Part shown: positions 53,701-57,900 of the stretch, piece by piece | Numbering within the stretch: position 1 is the first letter of the stretch | Layout of the letters: each line of letters begins with the position of its first letter | Source of the DNA: Eutreptiella sp. 'Long Island Sound 2002' | Taxonomy: Eukaryota > Euglenozoa > Euglenophyceae > Eutreptiales > Eutreptiaceae | Direction: 5' to 3' | Length of the DNA: 64,000 bases | Assembly: GCA_964036045.1 (NCBI GenBank) | Contig: OZ038381.1 | Span: forward strand, 161,700,283-161,764,282 | The notes under the pieces: model-generated | Told to the model about the DNA's origin: nothing | The model's database searches: none | What the model saw: the letters and a program-made list of their open reading frames with translations, nothing else | Translations under genes and position numbers: made by a program

Positions 53701-54418
53701 AGCTGGAGGCACCCCTCGTAATTCCAAGGACATCTGCGGTGGAGACGGATCCCTTTACTTCTCAAAAATTAAATCAAAATATAAAAGTACCAAACAGAAA
53801 AAAGCAACGAACAAACTCTTGTCCCTTGTGGAAAACCGCTGACGTGCAGGGGAGTGAGTGAGGAATACCCCAATTCATACATCACAAGCAAATACCTTTG
53901 AGATACATTTGACGGGAGAGCGTTCATCATCTTTGGTCTGTAACCCGTCACCAGTCCTGCAACTGCCCTTACATGGCCCTGTCGCAGAGCACCCCCCCCC
54001 CCCCCAAAAGCTCCCTGCCCTTTCCTTTGGGATCCGAAACAATGCCTTGTTCCCAGGCACTTATACATCTTTCAAGCGGCAACGATGCTCCAATCCCCTT
54101 TTTTCCAGAGAGGATAGACAAACTCTCATTCTCTCGTTCTCGCTCACTATCTGTGTCTCTCTCTCACCCTCTCTTGCATTTTTGGACTTGATGGTTAATG
54201 CCACCCTGTCCTTGGGGGTTGATAGCAAAGGACCCTTCTGCCCCATCCTGCCCAGTGGCCACACCATCGACTCGGTCTTTGACTTGCATGTAAATGCTTT
54301 TGGTGAACTTCGTGTTGGCATCGGCCACCTTGCGGACAGCCTCCGGGTTTTGAATTTTGTGTGCCTTCAGCGCGTGATTGCGTTGGAATAGTCTCCAAAT
54401 GAACAGCTGCAATGTGTC
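16759..54418 (-). CDS. Serpin-family protein gene, six recognised exons
   Basis: Six minus-strand exons (54418-54265, 51532-51323, 50163-49940, 42862-42638, 20717-20589, 17043-16759) each encode a consecutive part of the serpin fold and join in phase into 408 codons plus TGA-free sequence ended by TAG. Diagnostic blocks in order are ANTKFTKSIYMQVK (helix A), NMVVSPFGISAMMAL (strand s6B/helix B), LSIANRLFV, LVLVNALYFK-GDW, MMHLEGQFR, LPRFQIETGHEL and DHPFLF with a GRVMEP end. Serpins are usually 350-420 residues, so the core is essentially complete. The initiating exon lies upstream and was not found. Introns are 2732, 1159, 7077, 21920 and 3545 bp and hold transposons and satellites in both orientations. 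The hinge after EEG (ADEQQK) lacks the small residues of inhibitory serpins. The family call is firm; expression and inhibitory function are unknown. Confidence 0.9.
17679..17724 (+). repeat. (CT)n microsatellite
   Basis: About 22 TC dinucleotides with one G interruption, inside the last serpin intron. Confidence 0.95.
18040..18545 (+). repeat. Left arm of a large imperfect palindrome
   Basis: Reads in inverted orientation against 18635-19205. Shared blocks in order include TTCAGAATCACTGTCA-like, GCCAATCCTGCAACCT-like, GGTTGTGAGGTCCACG-like, AAAGGCTTTTGTGGTGCATC-like and GTCCAGCATGCAGACC-like sequences. The arms have diverged, so this is old. The plus-strand frames of this arm are interrupted by stops. 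Confidence 0.8.
18635..19205 (-). repeat. Right arm of the palindrome
   Basis: Inverted copy of 18040-18545. On the minus strand it holds an open frame (19312-18671, 213 codons) with EPKAYVVHQGQQEHVGRIYM and RTWQVTVGKYGSRQIVHHP. The left arm has recognisable but interrupted counterparts (SKAFVVHPGKQQ, MKTWQLPVDKK). The conserved frame suggests both arms descend from one mobile element, but no known domain was recognised. The outer block TATCTCTCGGGGAC with CCTGCCAACTTTCTGGGTTT also occurs at 17785-17832. Confidence 0.75.
19313..20588. other. Serpin intron sequence, no other gene supported
   Basis: Contains C-rich tracts near 19246-19265, 19330 and 19760-19778. A minus-strand stretch near 19610-19490 encodes PDHLLVRKLCISVLEQLQG in one frame with an upstream stop. 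I cannot assign it. Confidence 0.35.
20589..20717 (-). CDS. Serpin internal exon (helix H to helix I)
   Basis: Acceptor GCGGCAG|AAC and donor CTGCAG|GTGTCG bound 43 codons in phase 0 at both ends. They encode NKLPSYDLNQVNTKLMMALK, THVHLPRF and QIETGHELVQPLQ. VxLPRF is the canonical s6A block. Joining to the next exon gives VQPLQ-SVGVRAMF, the usual (L)xxLGVxxMF context. Confidence 0.9.
20718..21809. other. Serpin 22-kb intron, left part; nothing else seen
   Basis: Start of the 21.9-kb intron (20718-42637). No domain was recognised in the short frames. A G18 tract lies near 21663-21680. Confidence 0.4.
21810..22512 (-). mobile_element. DNA-transposon relic flanked by ATTATGGC repeats
   Basis: Both edges carry short AT-rich repeats of TTTTAAATTATGGC: at 21818-21885 (with TTTAAAAACGG in the opposite sense) and at 22395-22500 (five units). 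The edges enclose a minus-strand transposase N-terminal fragment. The repeats look like subterminal repeats of a cut-and-paste element, and its small size (about 700 bp) points to a deleted derivative. No target-site duplication was resolved because the (CCACA)n tract starts 40 bp away. Confidence 0.5.
21873..22348 (-). pseudogene. Transposase N-terminal fragment with helix-turn-helix
   Basis: From the ATG at 22348 the minus strand encodes a basic stretch and then LLISSETVRTWLYRWRKEGN and KRGRKQLF, an HTH recognition helix followed by an RGRK-type basic hook as in Tc1/homeodomain-like transposase N-termini. The frame stops at about 22061. It continues shifted as VTGRVYAVVARAVLSEQ and LLQRNGGQFSV (about 22010-21880), resembling the linker block that follows the HTH in some transposon families and ends in a Trp-Ala-...-Leu segment. 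No DDE core is present. It is truncated and frameshifted. Confidence 0.5.
22550..22697 (+). repeat. (CCACA)n satellite at the 5' edge of LINE A
   Basis: About 29 tandem CCACA pentamers with one CTACA variant. LINE A sequence begins immediately at 22698 (AGGCCACTTGTGCAC), exactly as LINE B begins at 34071 after its own CCACA tract. Confidence 0.95.
22698..22866 (+). pseudogene. Truncated RRM fragment at the LINE A 5' end
   Basis: Encodes VLHIRELPDGWTRQHLTDRF and stops as TTVVSER. It is nearly identical to the LINE B 5' end, where the RRM continues into AHGYLTL. In LINE A the match stops at GGTGGTAAGCG and the RS-rich leader of ORF1 begins. It is a duplicated or recombined 5' segment that duplicates the start of the full RRM at about 23400. 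Confidence 0.7.
22870..25730 (+). CDS. LINE A ORF1, RRM-containing RNA-binding protein
   Basis: From 23190 the frame runs 846 codons, and it is open upstream to 22870. The upstream part encodes an Arg/Ser/Asp-rich leader (RRDNRSRRDPP, RRRYRSPSPDTARR, KPPRKRQRHNN) with no ATG in frame, so the true start is unknown. An RRM lies at about 23400-23600: RNP2-like TVLHIRRLP and RNP1-like NHGYLTFRAH. A long Pro/Ala-rich region follows, with a CxxC-x7-CxxC ribbon (WCTVCRFWRPSPCDQC) near residue 389 counted from 23190. The C-terminal 330 residues look folded but unfamiliar. ORF1 proteins bind the LINE RNA in the ribonucleoprotein. It overlaps ORF2 by about 90 bp. Confidence 0.85.
25639..28286 (+). CDS. 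LINE A ORF2, APE endonuclease and reverse transcriptase
   Basis: Starts at the ATG at 25639, inside ORF1. Endonuclease motifs by residue: LNVRG (about 58), AEAQ (about 90), HAPQ (about 163), TDTN (about 199), SRIDTAAC (about 251) and SDHH (about 279), the catalytic Asn/Glu/Asp/His set of APE-like nucleases. Reverse transcriptase: ITDLAKFFDVI (motif A Asp, about 685), GTPQGTVQG (motif B, about 740) and MWVDDTIVL (motif C, about 783), with VDD in place of the common (Y/F)ADD. It nicks target DNA and primes reverse transcription of the LINE RNA. The frame is lost in a G5 run at 28284-28288. Beyond that point this frame runs on as low-complexity sequence to 28716, while the homologous sequence continues one frame over. 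Confidence 0.9.
28287..29353 (+). CDS. LINE A ORF2 C-terminal part, frame-shifted
   Basis: Continuation of ORF2 in frame +2, from EYQAQVASGVGTSQ just after the G5 run to TAA at 29351-29353. It contains a CCHC-type zinc knuckle CLLCGTQPETAPHLWAC (28925-28975; Cx2C, then His and Cys), typical of the C-terminus of APE-type LINEs. LINE B keeps homologues of its GDGIHHLYA, INVVTTPSHWI and HSLGTEFLRHV blocks, which shows this frame is the ancestral one. The break may disable the element or be a homopolymer sequencing error. Confidence 0.85.
29404..29519 (+). repeat. Shared 3' tail sequence, LINE A copy
   Basis: Contains ACACTTACGCACAGC, CAGCCCGTTTACCTGTACCC, GTAGACATCCCGGCC-like and GGTAACAGCGCCTTCGGCAC blocks. 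The same tail occurs at 33890-33996 and about 35470-35505 (plus), and at 54633-54745, 61139-61235 and about 61272-61345 (minus). It is always followed on the 3' side by CCACA repeats. Confidence 0.9.
29520..29663 (+). repeat. (CCACA)n satellite after LINE A
   Basis: About 28 pentamers with one slipped unit near 29608. The composite element starts at 29664 without a gap. Confidence 0.95.
30242..31830 (+). repeat. 12-bp satellite (CACGCCATCAAG family)
   Basis: About 130 units of CACGCCATCAAG and variants (TACACCATCGAG, CACACCATCAAG). A landmark block CATCATGCACGCCCTCGAG recurs near 30544, 30701, 30929, 31157, 31433 and 31769, at spacings that are close to multiples of 12, which shows higher-order structure. 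Because 12 is divisible by three, several frames stay open. A 520-codon frame reading H-(A/T)-I-K tetrapeptides is most likely a by-product. Confidence 0.9.
31769..32081 (+). repeat. Duplicated spacer, copy 1
   Basis: From GACGCCATCATGCACG through GGATGCCCTGCC and CCTCCCTCCGCCCATCC blocks to CAGCGCAAACCAGC. Nearly identical to 32538-32853. The 94-bp array lies between the two. Confidence 0.85.
32086..32536 (+). repeat. 94-bp satellite, short array
   Basis: Nearly five units containing AGATGGCCCCCCATTGGCC, GAGACTCCGAACACCCCC and CCGGTGCGCCCGGTTCTC. Reverse complement of the 58214-59620 array. Confidence 0.9.
32538..32853 (+). repeat. Duplicated spacer, copy 2
   Basis: Second copy of 31769-32081, followed by a C20 tract at about 32855-32874. 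Confidence 0.85.
33245..33695 (+). repeat. 47-bp satellite, short array
   Basis: About nine units containing GCATTGCAGGAGTTCCACTG and CCCACTGCCCCCAGGCAGTG. Reverse complement of the 54960-58213 array. Each unit carries inverted CACTGCC/GGCAGTG blocks. Confidence 0.9.
33890..33996 (+). repeat. Shared 3' tail sequence, composite copy 1
   Basis: CACACTTACGCACAGCACGC through GCGCCTTCGGCACACC, nearly identical to 29404-29519. Here it is attached to 47-bp satellite rather than to LINE ORF2. Confidence 0.9.
33997..34070 (+). repeat. (CCACA)n satellite before LINE B
   Basis: About 15 pentamers with one CTACA variant; LINE B starts at 34071. Confidence 0.95.
34071..35520 (+). mobile_element. LINE B, internally deleted copy of the LINE A family
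   Basis: The 5' part encodes the ORF1 RRM (VLHIRELPDGWTRQHLTDRF, AHGYLTLCTHKEAAAAS; 34115-34320). After a junction near 34330-34500 the sequence matches only the ORF2 C-terminal region: GDGIHHLYAHTLGDARLSPK (34565-34625), INVVVTLSHHIM and, near 35130-35258, GPHDMGTEFVQQML. The endonuclease, reverse transcriptase and zinc knuckle are missing. The element ends in a degraded tail (CCTTTTGGTAATGGCGCCTT, about 35477-35505) and a few CCACA units. It is non-autonomous. Confidence 0.85.
35525..35765 (+). repeat. 47-bp satellite, diverged fragment
   Basis: About five degenerate units (GGAGTTCCACTGCCCACTGC, then GGAGTTTCACTACCAATTGC) directly after the LINE B tail, in the same orientation as the 33245-33695 array. 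Confidence 0.75.
35766..36047. other. Spacer
   Basis: C-rich low-complexity sequence near 35915-35970 (TCCCCCC repeats). It includes an AATAAA hexamer near 35889. No gene supported. Confidence 0.4.
36048..36793 (-). CDS. C2H2-type zinc-finger protein of mobile-element region A, probably frameshifted
   Basis: Minus-strand frame from 36793 encodes CKICEATMPRVC, HVGQHLL, CGFCGDRVTC and a C2H2 finger CPLCTKTVWSYCIAQHYADVH (Cx2C-x11-H-x4-H), then a Lys-rich stretch (PHKAKKKKQ). That frame ends at 36203. A Ser-rich acidic end (RRDSSSSSSEGELFKDL) follows in a neighbouring frame to 36048, suggesting one frameshift. The arrangement of finger, basic linker and Ser-rich tail parallels 44713-44054 in region B, so both probably belong to one mobile-element family. 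Function is unknown; DNA binding is likely from the fingers. Confidence 0.5.
36956..37369 (-). CDS. Acidic protein of region A with SPFxVP motif
   Basis: 137 codons from the ATG at 37369, starting 18 bases after the stop of the upstream gene on the same strand. It begins MALPEVGIFSPFGVPMEVG; the GI(F/V)SPF(G/S)VP motif recurs in the 45946-44750 protein of region B. A very acidic stretch follows (DDAEEILDDPDDLLECDEED), then STPRDRLMRALQMPRPGK. The 3' end of the frame loses character near 37000 and may run into an intron or a frameshift. No known domain. Confidence 0.5.
   Translation of the reverse strand: MALPEVGIFSPFGVPMEVGTVDDAEEILDDPDDLLECDEEDQLEQTCTNDSMIFFEGKLTSKQQVLNELINTPVGSTPRDRLMRALQMPRPGKLPTLTVTPQAENMPVAGDTFAACVLPARNVVSWYLCPVLSFAGK
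37388..37930 (-). CDS. Cys-rich zinc-binding protein of region A
   Basis: 180 residues from the ATG at 37930. An N-terminal cluster C15-x2-C18, C27-x2-C30-x4-H35-x2-C38-x3-C42 (CVVCNKKGCHKACVTC, YHNHC) resembles the cross-brace Cys domain at the end of piggyBac-type transposases, or a RING/PHD-like fold. A Pro/Ala/Ser-rich linker follows, then a second cluster (CGGKCGHQDASSGKCRCTEE, CGCGY) and a C-terminal helix. It may be the last ORF of a transposon or a stand-alone element protein. No transposase core was seen nearby. Confidence 0.5.
   Translation of the reverse strand: MATIDLEKSLKRGTCVVCNKKGCHKACVTCLVAYHNHCGHACPSAAPSSQQPPAASRDPSAAPAQPPSNEEAPVPPADNDPPLAPESVPHAACGGKCGHQDASSGKCRCTEEICGCGYRFKGRVSGGERLQHFTSVKHETWVHAPPPQPSIFGSIERVAAQMLLIVQQCGMSGWIWQVRN
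38265..38500 (+). repeat. About 58-bp tandem repeat
   Basis: Five units containing GAGTCCCTAACCCCAACT, (C/A)AAGGGGCCA and AAAGCATGGATTGT, with few substitutions. Confidence 0.9.
38501..39249. other. Low-complexity intron sequence
   Basis: Holds G/C tracts (about 38717-38724, 38734-38741, 38769-38784) and a (GGGA)n run near 38850-38882. No gene supported. Confidence 0.45.
39250..42515 (+). repeat. 24-bp satellite
   Basis: About 135 diverged units on the theme GCACACTGTCACGCTGTG followed by CAGCAG, with variants such as GCACTCTGTGACGC. The unit is divisible by three, so long frames persist (for example 40218-41267), but no frame is open through the whole array. It lies directly upstream (plus-strand sense) of the serpin exon at 42638. 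Confidence 0.9.
42638..42862 (-). CDS. Serpin internal exon (s4C to helix G)
   Basis: Acceptor ATACACAG|GGTGAC and donor GTGGAG|GTGTGT bound exactly 75 codons in phase 0. Encodes GDWAQRFPAASTKPETF, VQMMHLEGQFRVASI, DSQILELPFKGGRLSLIIIL and LKNVE. These match the serpin blocks GxWxxxFxxxxTxxxxF, (V)xMMxxxGxFR and LELPYKGxxLSMxxxLP. Confidence 0.92.
43340..43725 (-). other. Cys/His-rich coding fragment
   Basis: Contains GALKRKYHPCRQCTLFAGSC and ECQRHVMRWEHHDYVWYVRR. An upstream frame (GHDGRLYPRGFHQLLARVLA near 43830-43770) may join it across a stop. The sequence looks protein-coding but broken, and no domain was recognised. Confidence 0.35.
44054..44356 (-). CDS. Ser-rich acidic segment of region B
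   Basis: Starts at or before MATQDITDTDYDHRSRSEPS and runs into a long Ser tract flanked by acidic residues and a KKKCPTKK basic end. It is probably the C-terminal part of the finger protein encoded just upstream, in another frame. It parallels the Ser-rich end of 36793-36048. Confidence 0.4.
   Translation of the reverse strand: MRLGDRDTKQAMATQDITDTDYDHRSRSEPSNCDEEKADSSSGDSDASDSLSSKSSSSTSSSSSSSSNSSAAAVNVGTSKKKCPTKKAIPLHHGCGVSMV
44447..44713 (-). CDS. C2H2-like finger ORF of region B
   Basis: 88 codons from the ATG at 44713, 36 bases after the preceding stop. The finger KCPVLGCPDGVYRYNMKQHT then GENH is spaced C22-x4-C27-x11-H39-x6-H46. A Gln/Arg-rich helix follows. The frame ends at TAG in 44449-44447 near a T8 run, and a Lys-rich continuation lies in the next frame (NNATQKVAHAAKRQKDVKTS, about 44505-44450), which suggests a frameshift at a homopolymer. 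Confidence 0.45.
   Translation of the reverse strand: MPTATTTPMTEQPVVHNEPIKCPVLGCPDGVYRYNMKQHTKVGENHSNFEAFPSEQEVWRRSPAEQQTRQQCNPKGSTCCQKAEGCEN
44750..45946 (-). CDS. 398-residue protein of region B, possible cysteine-peptidase-like fold with C-terminal zinc site
   Basis: Intact single-exon frame. SGIVSPFSVPDL at residues 48-59 repeats the SPFxVP motif of the region A protein. Residues 161-210 read ICFLMGYESFLIGVG, then WFYVDVQGSP and GGALYTEFSTLAELVDIVL. This hydrophobic-strand, F-(Y/F)-x-D-x-(H/Q)-G, GAxxxEF-x-S-x-x-x-L pattern resembles the C-terminal half of papain-fold deubiquitinase-like domains. Gln replaces the usual His (DxHG), so catalysis is doubtful. C-terminal residues 342-375 (WFCLCGKKLSRS, HSRFEQHCKTSQQH) look like a zinc finger. 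The fold suggestion is by eye and weak; the ORF itself is well supported. Confidence 0.6.
   Translation of the reverse strand: MPLRFIPFPWCRFFLTTQLHWQHVSWFCAQAMLNPKVGLLDNGGVQCSGIVSPFSVPDLPVLGAIASYRTCTTLLTTALSSTSMPVMGYTLLEAICVVIGAATTWITRGGGLHAGCTGTPFQVLKLLDFTSLEDTELIALDKAKETLLRLETTPPPLTTHICFLMGYESFLIGVGSGNDRWFYVDVQGSPRAPSGGALYTEFSTLAELVDIVLLPDGLARTATSPNEAQACRIWTLTIRAKNLLGTPARGILGRCLVQDIHRKLTEDCAVITLMLQSAHIIATPSDVHEVLRTLGVVQMQPVAPPTLQAPIPPSISSASSAQIVQPGNNVQEYQKAYNASTGDHWFCLCGKKLSRSVRPSHSRFEQHCKTSQQHLRFMQENDTPQPREHTLLPFFPAK
46808..47035 (-). other. Coding-like segment between the Ulp1 fragment and the 398-aa ORF
   Basis: Encodes PSKAWKARRPTSMANRATEE and YSKVLIRGEWRKVPDSYPKD. The composition is protein-like, but no domain was recognised. 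It may be an exon of the Ulp1 protein or a linker remnant. Confidence 0.3.
47202..47522 (-). pseudogene. Ulp1/C48-type cysteine protease fragment
   Basis: Encodes FIIFVWEPLSSIHLIRPFLA and ALGFQKDGWSCGFWSLHLTN. Q86-x-D88-x3-C92-G is the C48 signature (Q-x-(D/N)-x3-C-G) with the oxyanion Gln and nucleophile Cys, and WEPL sits where the (D/E)xL strand follows the catalytic HW. The catalytic His is not in this frame. An upstream-like block RILMPVAEVEKRV lies in the adjacent frame, with a T6 run (47413-47418) between, so a homopolymer frameshift is likely. Such proteases cleave ubiquitin-like modifiers and are frequent in large DNA transposons. Confidence 0.6.
47531..48919. other. Serpin intron, unassigned
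   Basis: No supported gene. Minus-strand frames near 48690-48500 and 48870-48610 look mildly coding and could be 5' parts of region B. A G18 tract lies near 48353-48369. Confidence 0.35.
48920..49065 (-). repeat. About 60-bp minisatellite, inverted copy
   Basis: Reverse complement of the 12888-13112 family: ACCCTTGCCTTCTCGGGG, ACATAACCCCTGCCTTCTTG and a third degenerate unit ending CTACCATCTTGTG. Confidence 0.55.
49066..49939. other. Serpin intron, no gene seen
   Basis: End of the 7.1-kb intron nearest its donor. Open frames here are shadows or low-complexity. Confidence 0.4.
49940..50163 (-). CDS. Serpin internal exon (helix E to s3A)
   Basis: Acceptor CCCCCCTCAG|ATTAC and donor TTCAAG|GTGCTT. 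Two bases complete an Asp codon with the upstream exon, then 74 codons follow. Encodes YKLRSSFTATMDKTF, YHMVDFANTAKARRTINGWL, KTRSRIKDV and LVLVNALYFK, the helix F/s3A blocks (xxVDFxxxxxxxxxINxWVxxxTxxxIxD ... LVLVNAxYFK). Confidence 0.92.
50935..50970 (+). repeat. (GGT)n microsatellite
   Basis: Eleven to twelve GGT triplets inside the 1.2-kb serpin intron. Confidence 0.95.
51323..51532 (-). CDS. Serpin internal exon (s6B to s2A)
   Basis: Acceptor TTGTTTCAG|GC and donor CCTGAGG|GTGTGT. 2 + 207 + 1 bases, exactly complementary in phase to both neighbours. Encodes NMVVSPFGISAMMALVTVGS, GTVEEVSENLFF and YTLSIANRLFVPE; SPFxISxxxAL and LxIANRLF are serpin signatures. Confidence 0.93.
51533..54264. 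other. First recognised serpin intron
   Basis: 2.7 kb. Contains C/G tracts near 51670-51684 and 51902-51915. A minus-strand coding-like stretch near 52990-52826 (TFLEPLDVLLPRDGSEIARL, then a stop) cannot be assigned. A related intronic pair (AGTGTTCGTTGGACA) repeats at about 51721 and 51871. Confidence 0.4.
54265..54418 (-). CDS. Serpin 5'-most recognised exon (helix A)
   Basis: Acceptor TCTCTTGTCCTGTAG|GAC and donor GTCGATG|GTGTGG bound 51 codons plus one base. Encodes DTLQLFIWRLFQRN, then NPEAVRKVADANTKFTKSIY and MQVKDRVD, the helix A block. The final G joins GC of the next exon to make Gly, giving VDG-NMVVSPFG. No in-frame ATG precedes helix A, so the start codon lies in an upstream exon. 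The acceptor's pyrimidine tract abuts the (TGTGG)n array at 54437. Confidence 0.85.
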
Positions 54419-54436
54419 CTACAGGACAAGAGAGAA

Positions 54437-54632
54437 GGTGTGGTGTGGTGTGGTGTGGTGTGGTGTAGTGTAGTGTGGTGTGGTGTGGTGTGGTGTAGTG
54501 TAGTGTGGTGTGGTGTGGTGTGGTGTGGTGTGGTGTGGTGTGGTGTGGTGTGGTGTGGTGTGGTGTGGTGTGGTGTGGTGTGGTGTGGTGTGGTGTGGTG
54601 TGGTGTGGTGTGGTGTGGTGTGGTGTGGTGTG
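54437..54632 (-). repeat. (CCACA)n satellite, minus orientation
   Basis: About 39 GGTGT/TGTGG pentamers with four AGTGT variants. It is the 3' terminus of composite copy 2. Confidence 0.95.
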
Positions 54633-54745
54633 CCGAAGGCGCTGTTACCAAAAGGCAAAGGCCGGGATGTCTACCCACGGGTACAGGTAAACGGGCTGGG
54701 CTGTGTGTGTTGTGTGCGCGCTGTGTGTAAGTGCGTTGTGGCATA
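54633..54745 (-). repeat. Shared 3' tail sequence, composite copy 2
   Basis: Plus strand reads GTGCCGAAGGCGCTGTTACC, AAAGGCCGGGATGTCTACCC, GGTAAACGGGCTGGGC and a GTGTGT-rich end: the reverse complement of 33890-33996. Confidence 0.9.
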
Positions 54746-54959
54746 GCCGGACCAGTGCACTCTCGCACTTGGCCGACACTGCCTTGCCGACGCCTGCGCG
54801 CAGTCACACAGGGTCTCATTTGCCCACTGCACCCTGCGTGCCGCGCTGCACCACCAGTGCCTTCTGTGTGGTGCCGCACTGCTTGGTGCTCTGCACCACA
54901 CTGCACTGTGTGTGCCCTGCTGCACTGTTGTTGTGGGCAGGGGGCAGCGGGCAGTGTAA

Positions 54960-57900
54960 CGCACTGCCAGGCAGCCTGGGGGCTGTGGGCAGTGGAAATC
55001 GTGCTTCGCACTGCCGCATTGCCTGAGGGCAGTGGGGAGTGGTACTCCCGCCGCTCACTGCCCCCCTCCCTTGGGGCAGTGGGCCGGGCATCTCCTGCAA
55101 TACACTGCCGCCCTGCCTGGACCAGTGGGCAGTGGTACTCCTGCGACACACTGCGCCACGGCCTGGGGGCAGTGGGCAGTGGACCTCCTGCAACGCACTG
55201 CCTCACTGCCTGGGGGCAGTGGGCAGTGGGACTTTTGCAATGCGCTGCTCCACTGCCTGGGGGCAGGGGGCAGTGGATCTCCCGCAATGCACTGCCTCAC
55301 TGCCCGGGGGCAGTGGGCAGATGAACTCCTGCAATAGACTGCCCCACTGCCTGGGGGCAGTGGGCAGTGGGCCTTCCGCAATGCACTGCCTCACTGCCTG
55401 GGAGCAGTGGGCAGTGGAACTCCTGCAATGCACTGCCTCACTGCCTGGGGGCAGTGGGCAGTGGAACTCCTGCTATACACTGCCTCACTGCCTGGGGGCA
55501 GTGGGCAGTGGACCTCCTGCAATACACTACCTCACTGCCCGGGGGCAACGGGCAGCGGACCTCCTGCAATGCACTGCCCCACTGCCCGGGGGCAGTGGGC
55601 AGTGGACCTCCTGCAATGCACTGCCTCACCGCTTGGGGGCAGTGGGCAGTGGAAATCCCGCAATGCACTGCCACACTGCCTGGGGGCAGTGGGCAGTGCA
55701 ACTCCTGCAATGCACCGCCTCACTGCCTGGGGGCAGTGGACGGCGCAACTCCCGCAATGCACTGCCGCACTGCCTGGGGGCAGTGGGCAGTGCAACTCCT
55801 GCAATGCACTGCCTCACTGCCCTGGGGCAGTGGGCAGTGGAACTCCTGCAATGCACAGCCTCACTGCCTGGGGGCAGTGGACAGTGCAACTCCTGCAATG
55901 CACTGTCTCACTGCCCTGGGGCAGTGGGCAGTGGAACTTCTGCAATGCACTGCCCCACTGCCTGGGGGCAGTGGGCAGTGCAACTCCTGCAATGCACTGT
56001 CTCACTGCCCCGGGGCAGTGGGCAGTGCAACTCCTGCAATGCACGACCTCACTGCCTGGGCGCAGTGGGCAGTGGAACTCCTGCAATGCACTGTCCCACT
56101 GCCTGGGGGCAGTGGGCAGTGGAACCCCTGCAATGCATGGCCTCACCGCCTTGGGGGCAGTGGGCAGTGCAACTCCTGCAACGCACTGCCTCACTGCCTG
56201 GGGGCAGTGGGCAGTGCAACTCCTGCAATGCACTGCCTCACTGCCTGGGGGCAGTGGGCAGTGCAACTCCTGCAATGCACTGCCTGACTGCCTGGGGGCA
56301 GTGGGCAGTGCAACTTCTGCAATGCACTGCCTCACTGCCCTGGGGCAGTTGGCAGTGGAACTCCTGCAATGAACTGCCTCACTGCCTGGGGGCAGTGGAC
56401 AGTGCAACTTCGGCAATGCACTGCCTCACTGCCCTGGGGCAGTGGGCAGTGGAACTCCTGCAATGCACTGCCCAACTGCCTGGAGGCAGTGGGCAGTGCA
56501 ACTCCTGCAATGCACTGCCTCACTGCCCTGGGGCAGTGGGCAGTGGACCTCCTGCAATGCACTGCCTTACTGCCTGGGGGCAGTGGGCAGTGCAACTCCT
56601 GCAATACACGGCCGCATTGCCTGGGGGCAGTGGGCAGTGCAACTCCTGCAATGCATTGCCTCACTGCCCTCGGGCAGTAGGCAGTGGAACTCCTGCAATG
56701 CACTGCCTCACTGCCTGGGGGCAGTGGGTAGTGCAACTCCTGCAATGCACTACCTCACTGCCTGGGGGCAGTGGGCAGTGGAACTCCTGCAACGCACTGC
56801 CGCACCGCCTGGGGGCAGTGGGCAGTGGAACTCCTGCAATGCACTGCCTCACTTCCTAGGGGCAGTGGGCAGTGGACCTCCTGCAATGCACTGCCTCACT
56901 GTCTGGGGCAGTGGGCAGTGCAACTCCCGCAATGCACTGCCGCACTGCCTGGGGGGCGGTGGGCAGTGCAACTCCTGCAATGCACTGCCTCGCTGCCTGG
57001 GGGCAGTGGGCAGTGCAACTTCTGCAATGTGGTGCCTCACTGCCCTGGGGCAGTGGGCAGCGGAACTCCTGCAATGCACTTCCTCACTGCCTGGGGGCAG
57101 TGGGCAGTGCAACTCCTGCAATGCACCGCCGCACTGCCTGGGGGCAGTGGGCAGCGGACCTCCTGCAATGCACTGCCCCACTGCCGGGGGGCAGTGGGCG
57201 GTGCAACTCTTGCAACGCACTGCCTCACTGCCCTGGGGCAGTGGGCAGTGGAACTCCTGCAATGCACTGCCTCACTGCCTGGGGGCAGTGGGCAGTGGAA
57301 CTCCCGCAATGCACTGCCTGACTGCCTGGGGGCAGTGGGCAGTGCAACTCCTGCAATGCACCGCCTCGCCGCCTGGGGGCAGTGGGCAGTGGAACGCCTG
57401 CAACGCACTGCCTCACTGCCTGGGGGCAGTGGACAGTGGAACTCCTGCAATGCAGTGCCCCACTGCCTGGGGGCAGCGGGCAGTGCAACTCTCGCAATGC
57501 ACTGCCTCACTGCCTGGGGGCAGTGGGCAGTGCAACTCCTGCAATGCACTGCCCCACTGCCTGGGGGCAGTGGGCAGTGCAACTCCTGCAATGCACTGTC
57601 TCACTGCCCCGGGGCAGTGGGCAGTGCAACTCCTGCAATGCACAACCTCACCGCCTGGGCGCAGTGGGCAGTGGAACTCCTGCAATGCACTGTCCCACTG
57701 CCTGGGGGCAGTGGGCAGTGGAACTCCTGCAATGCACGGCCTCACCGCCTTGGGGGCAGTGGGCAGTGCAACTCTTGCAATGCACTGCCTCACTGCCTGG
57801 GGGCAGTGGGCAGTGGAACTCCTGCAATGCACTGCCCCACTGCTTGGTGGCAGTGGACAGTGCAACTCCTGCAATGCACTGCCTCACTGTCCCAGAGCAG

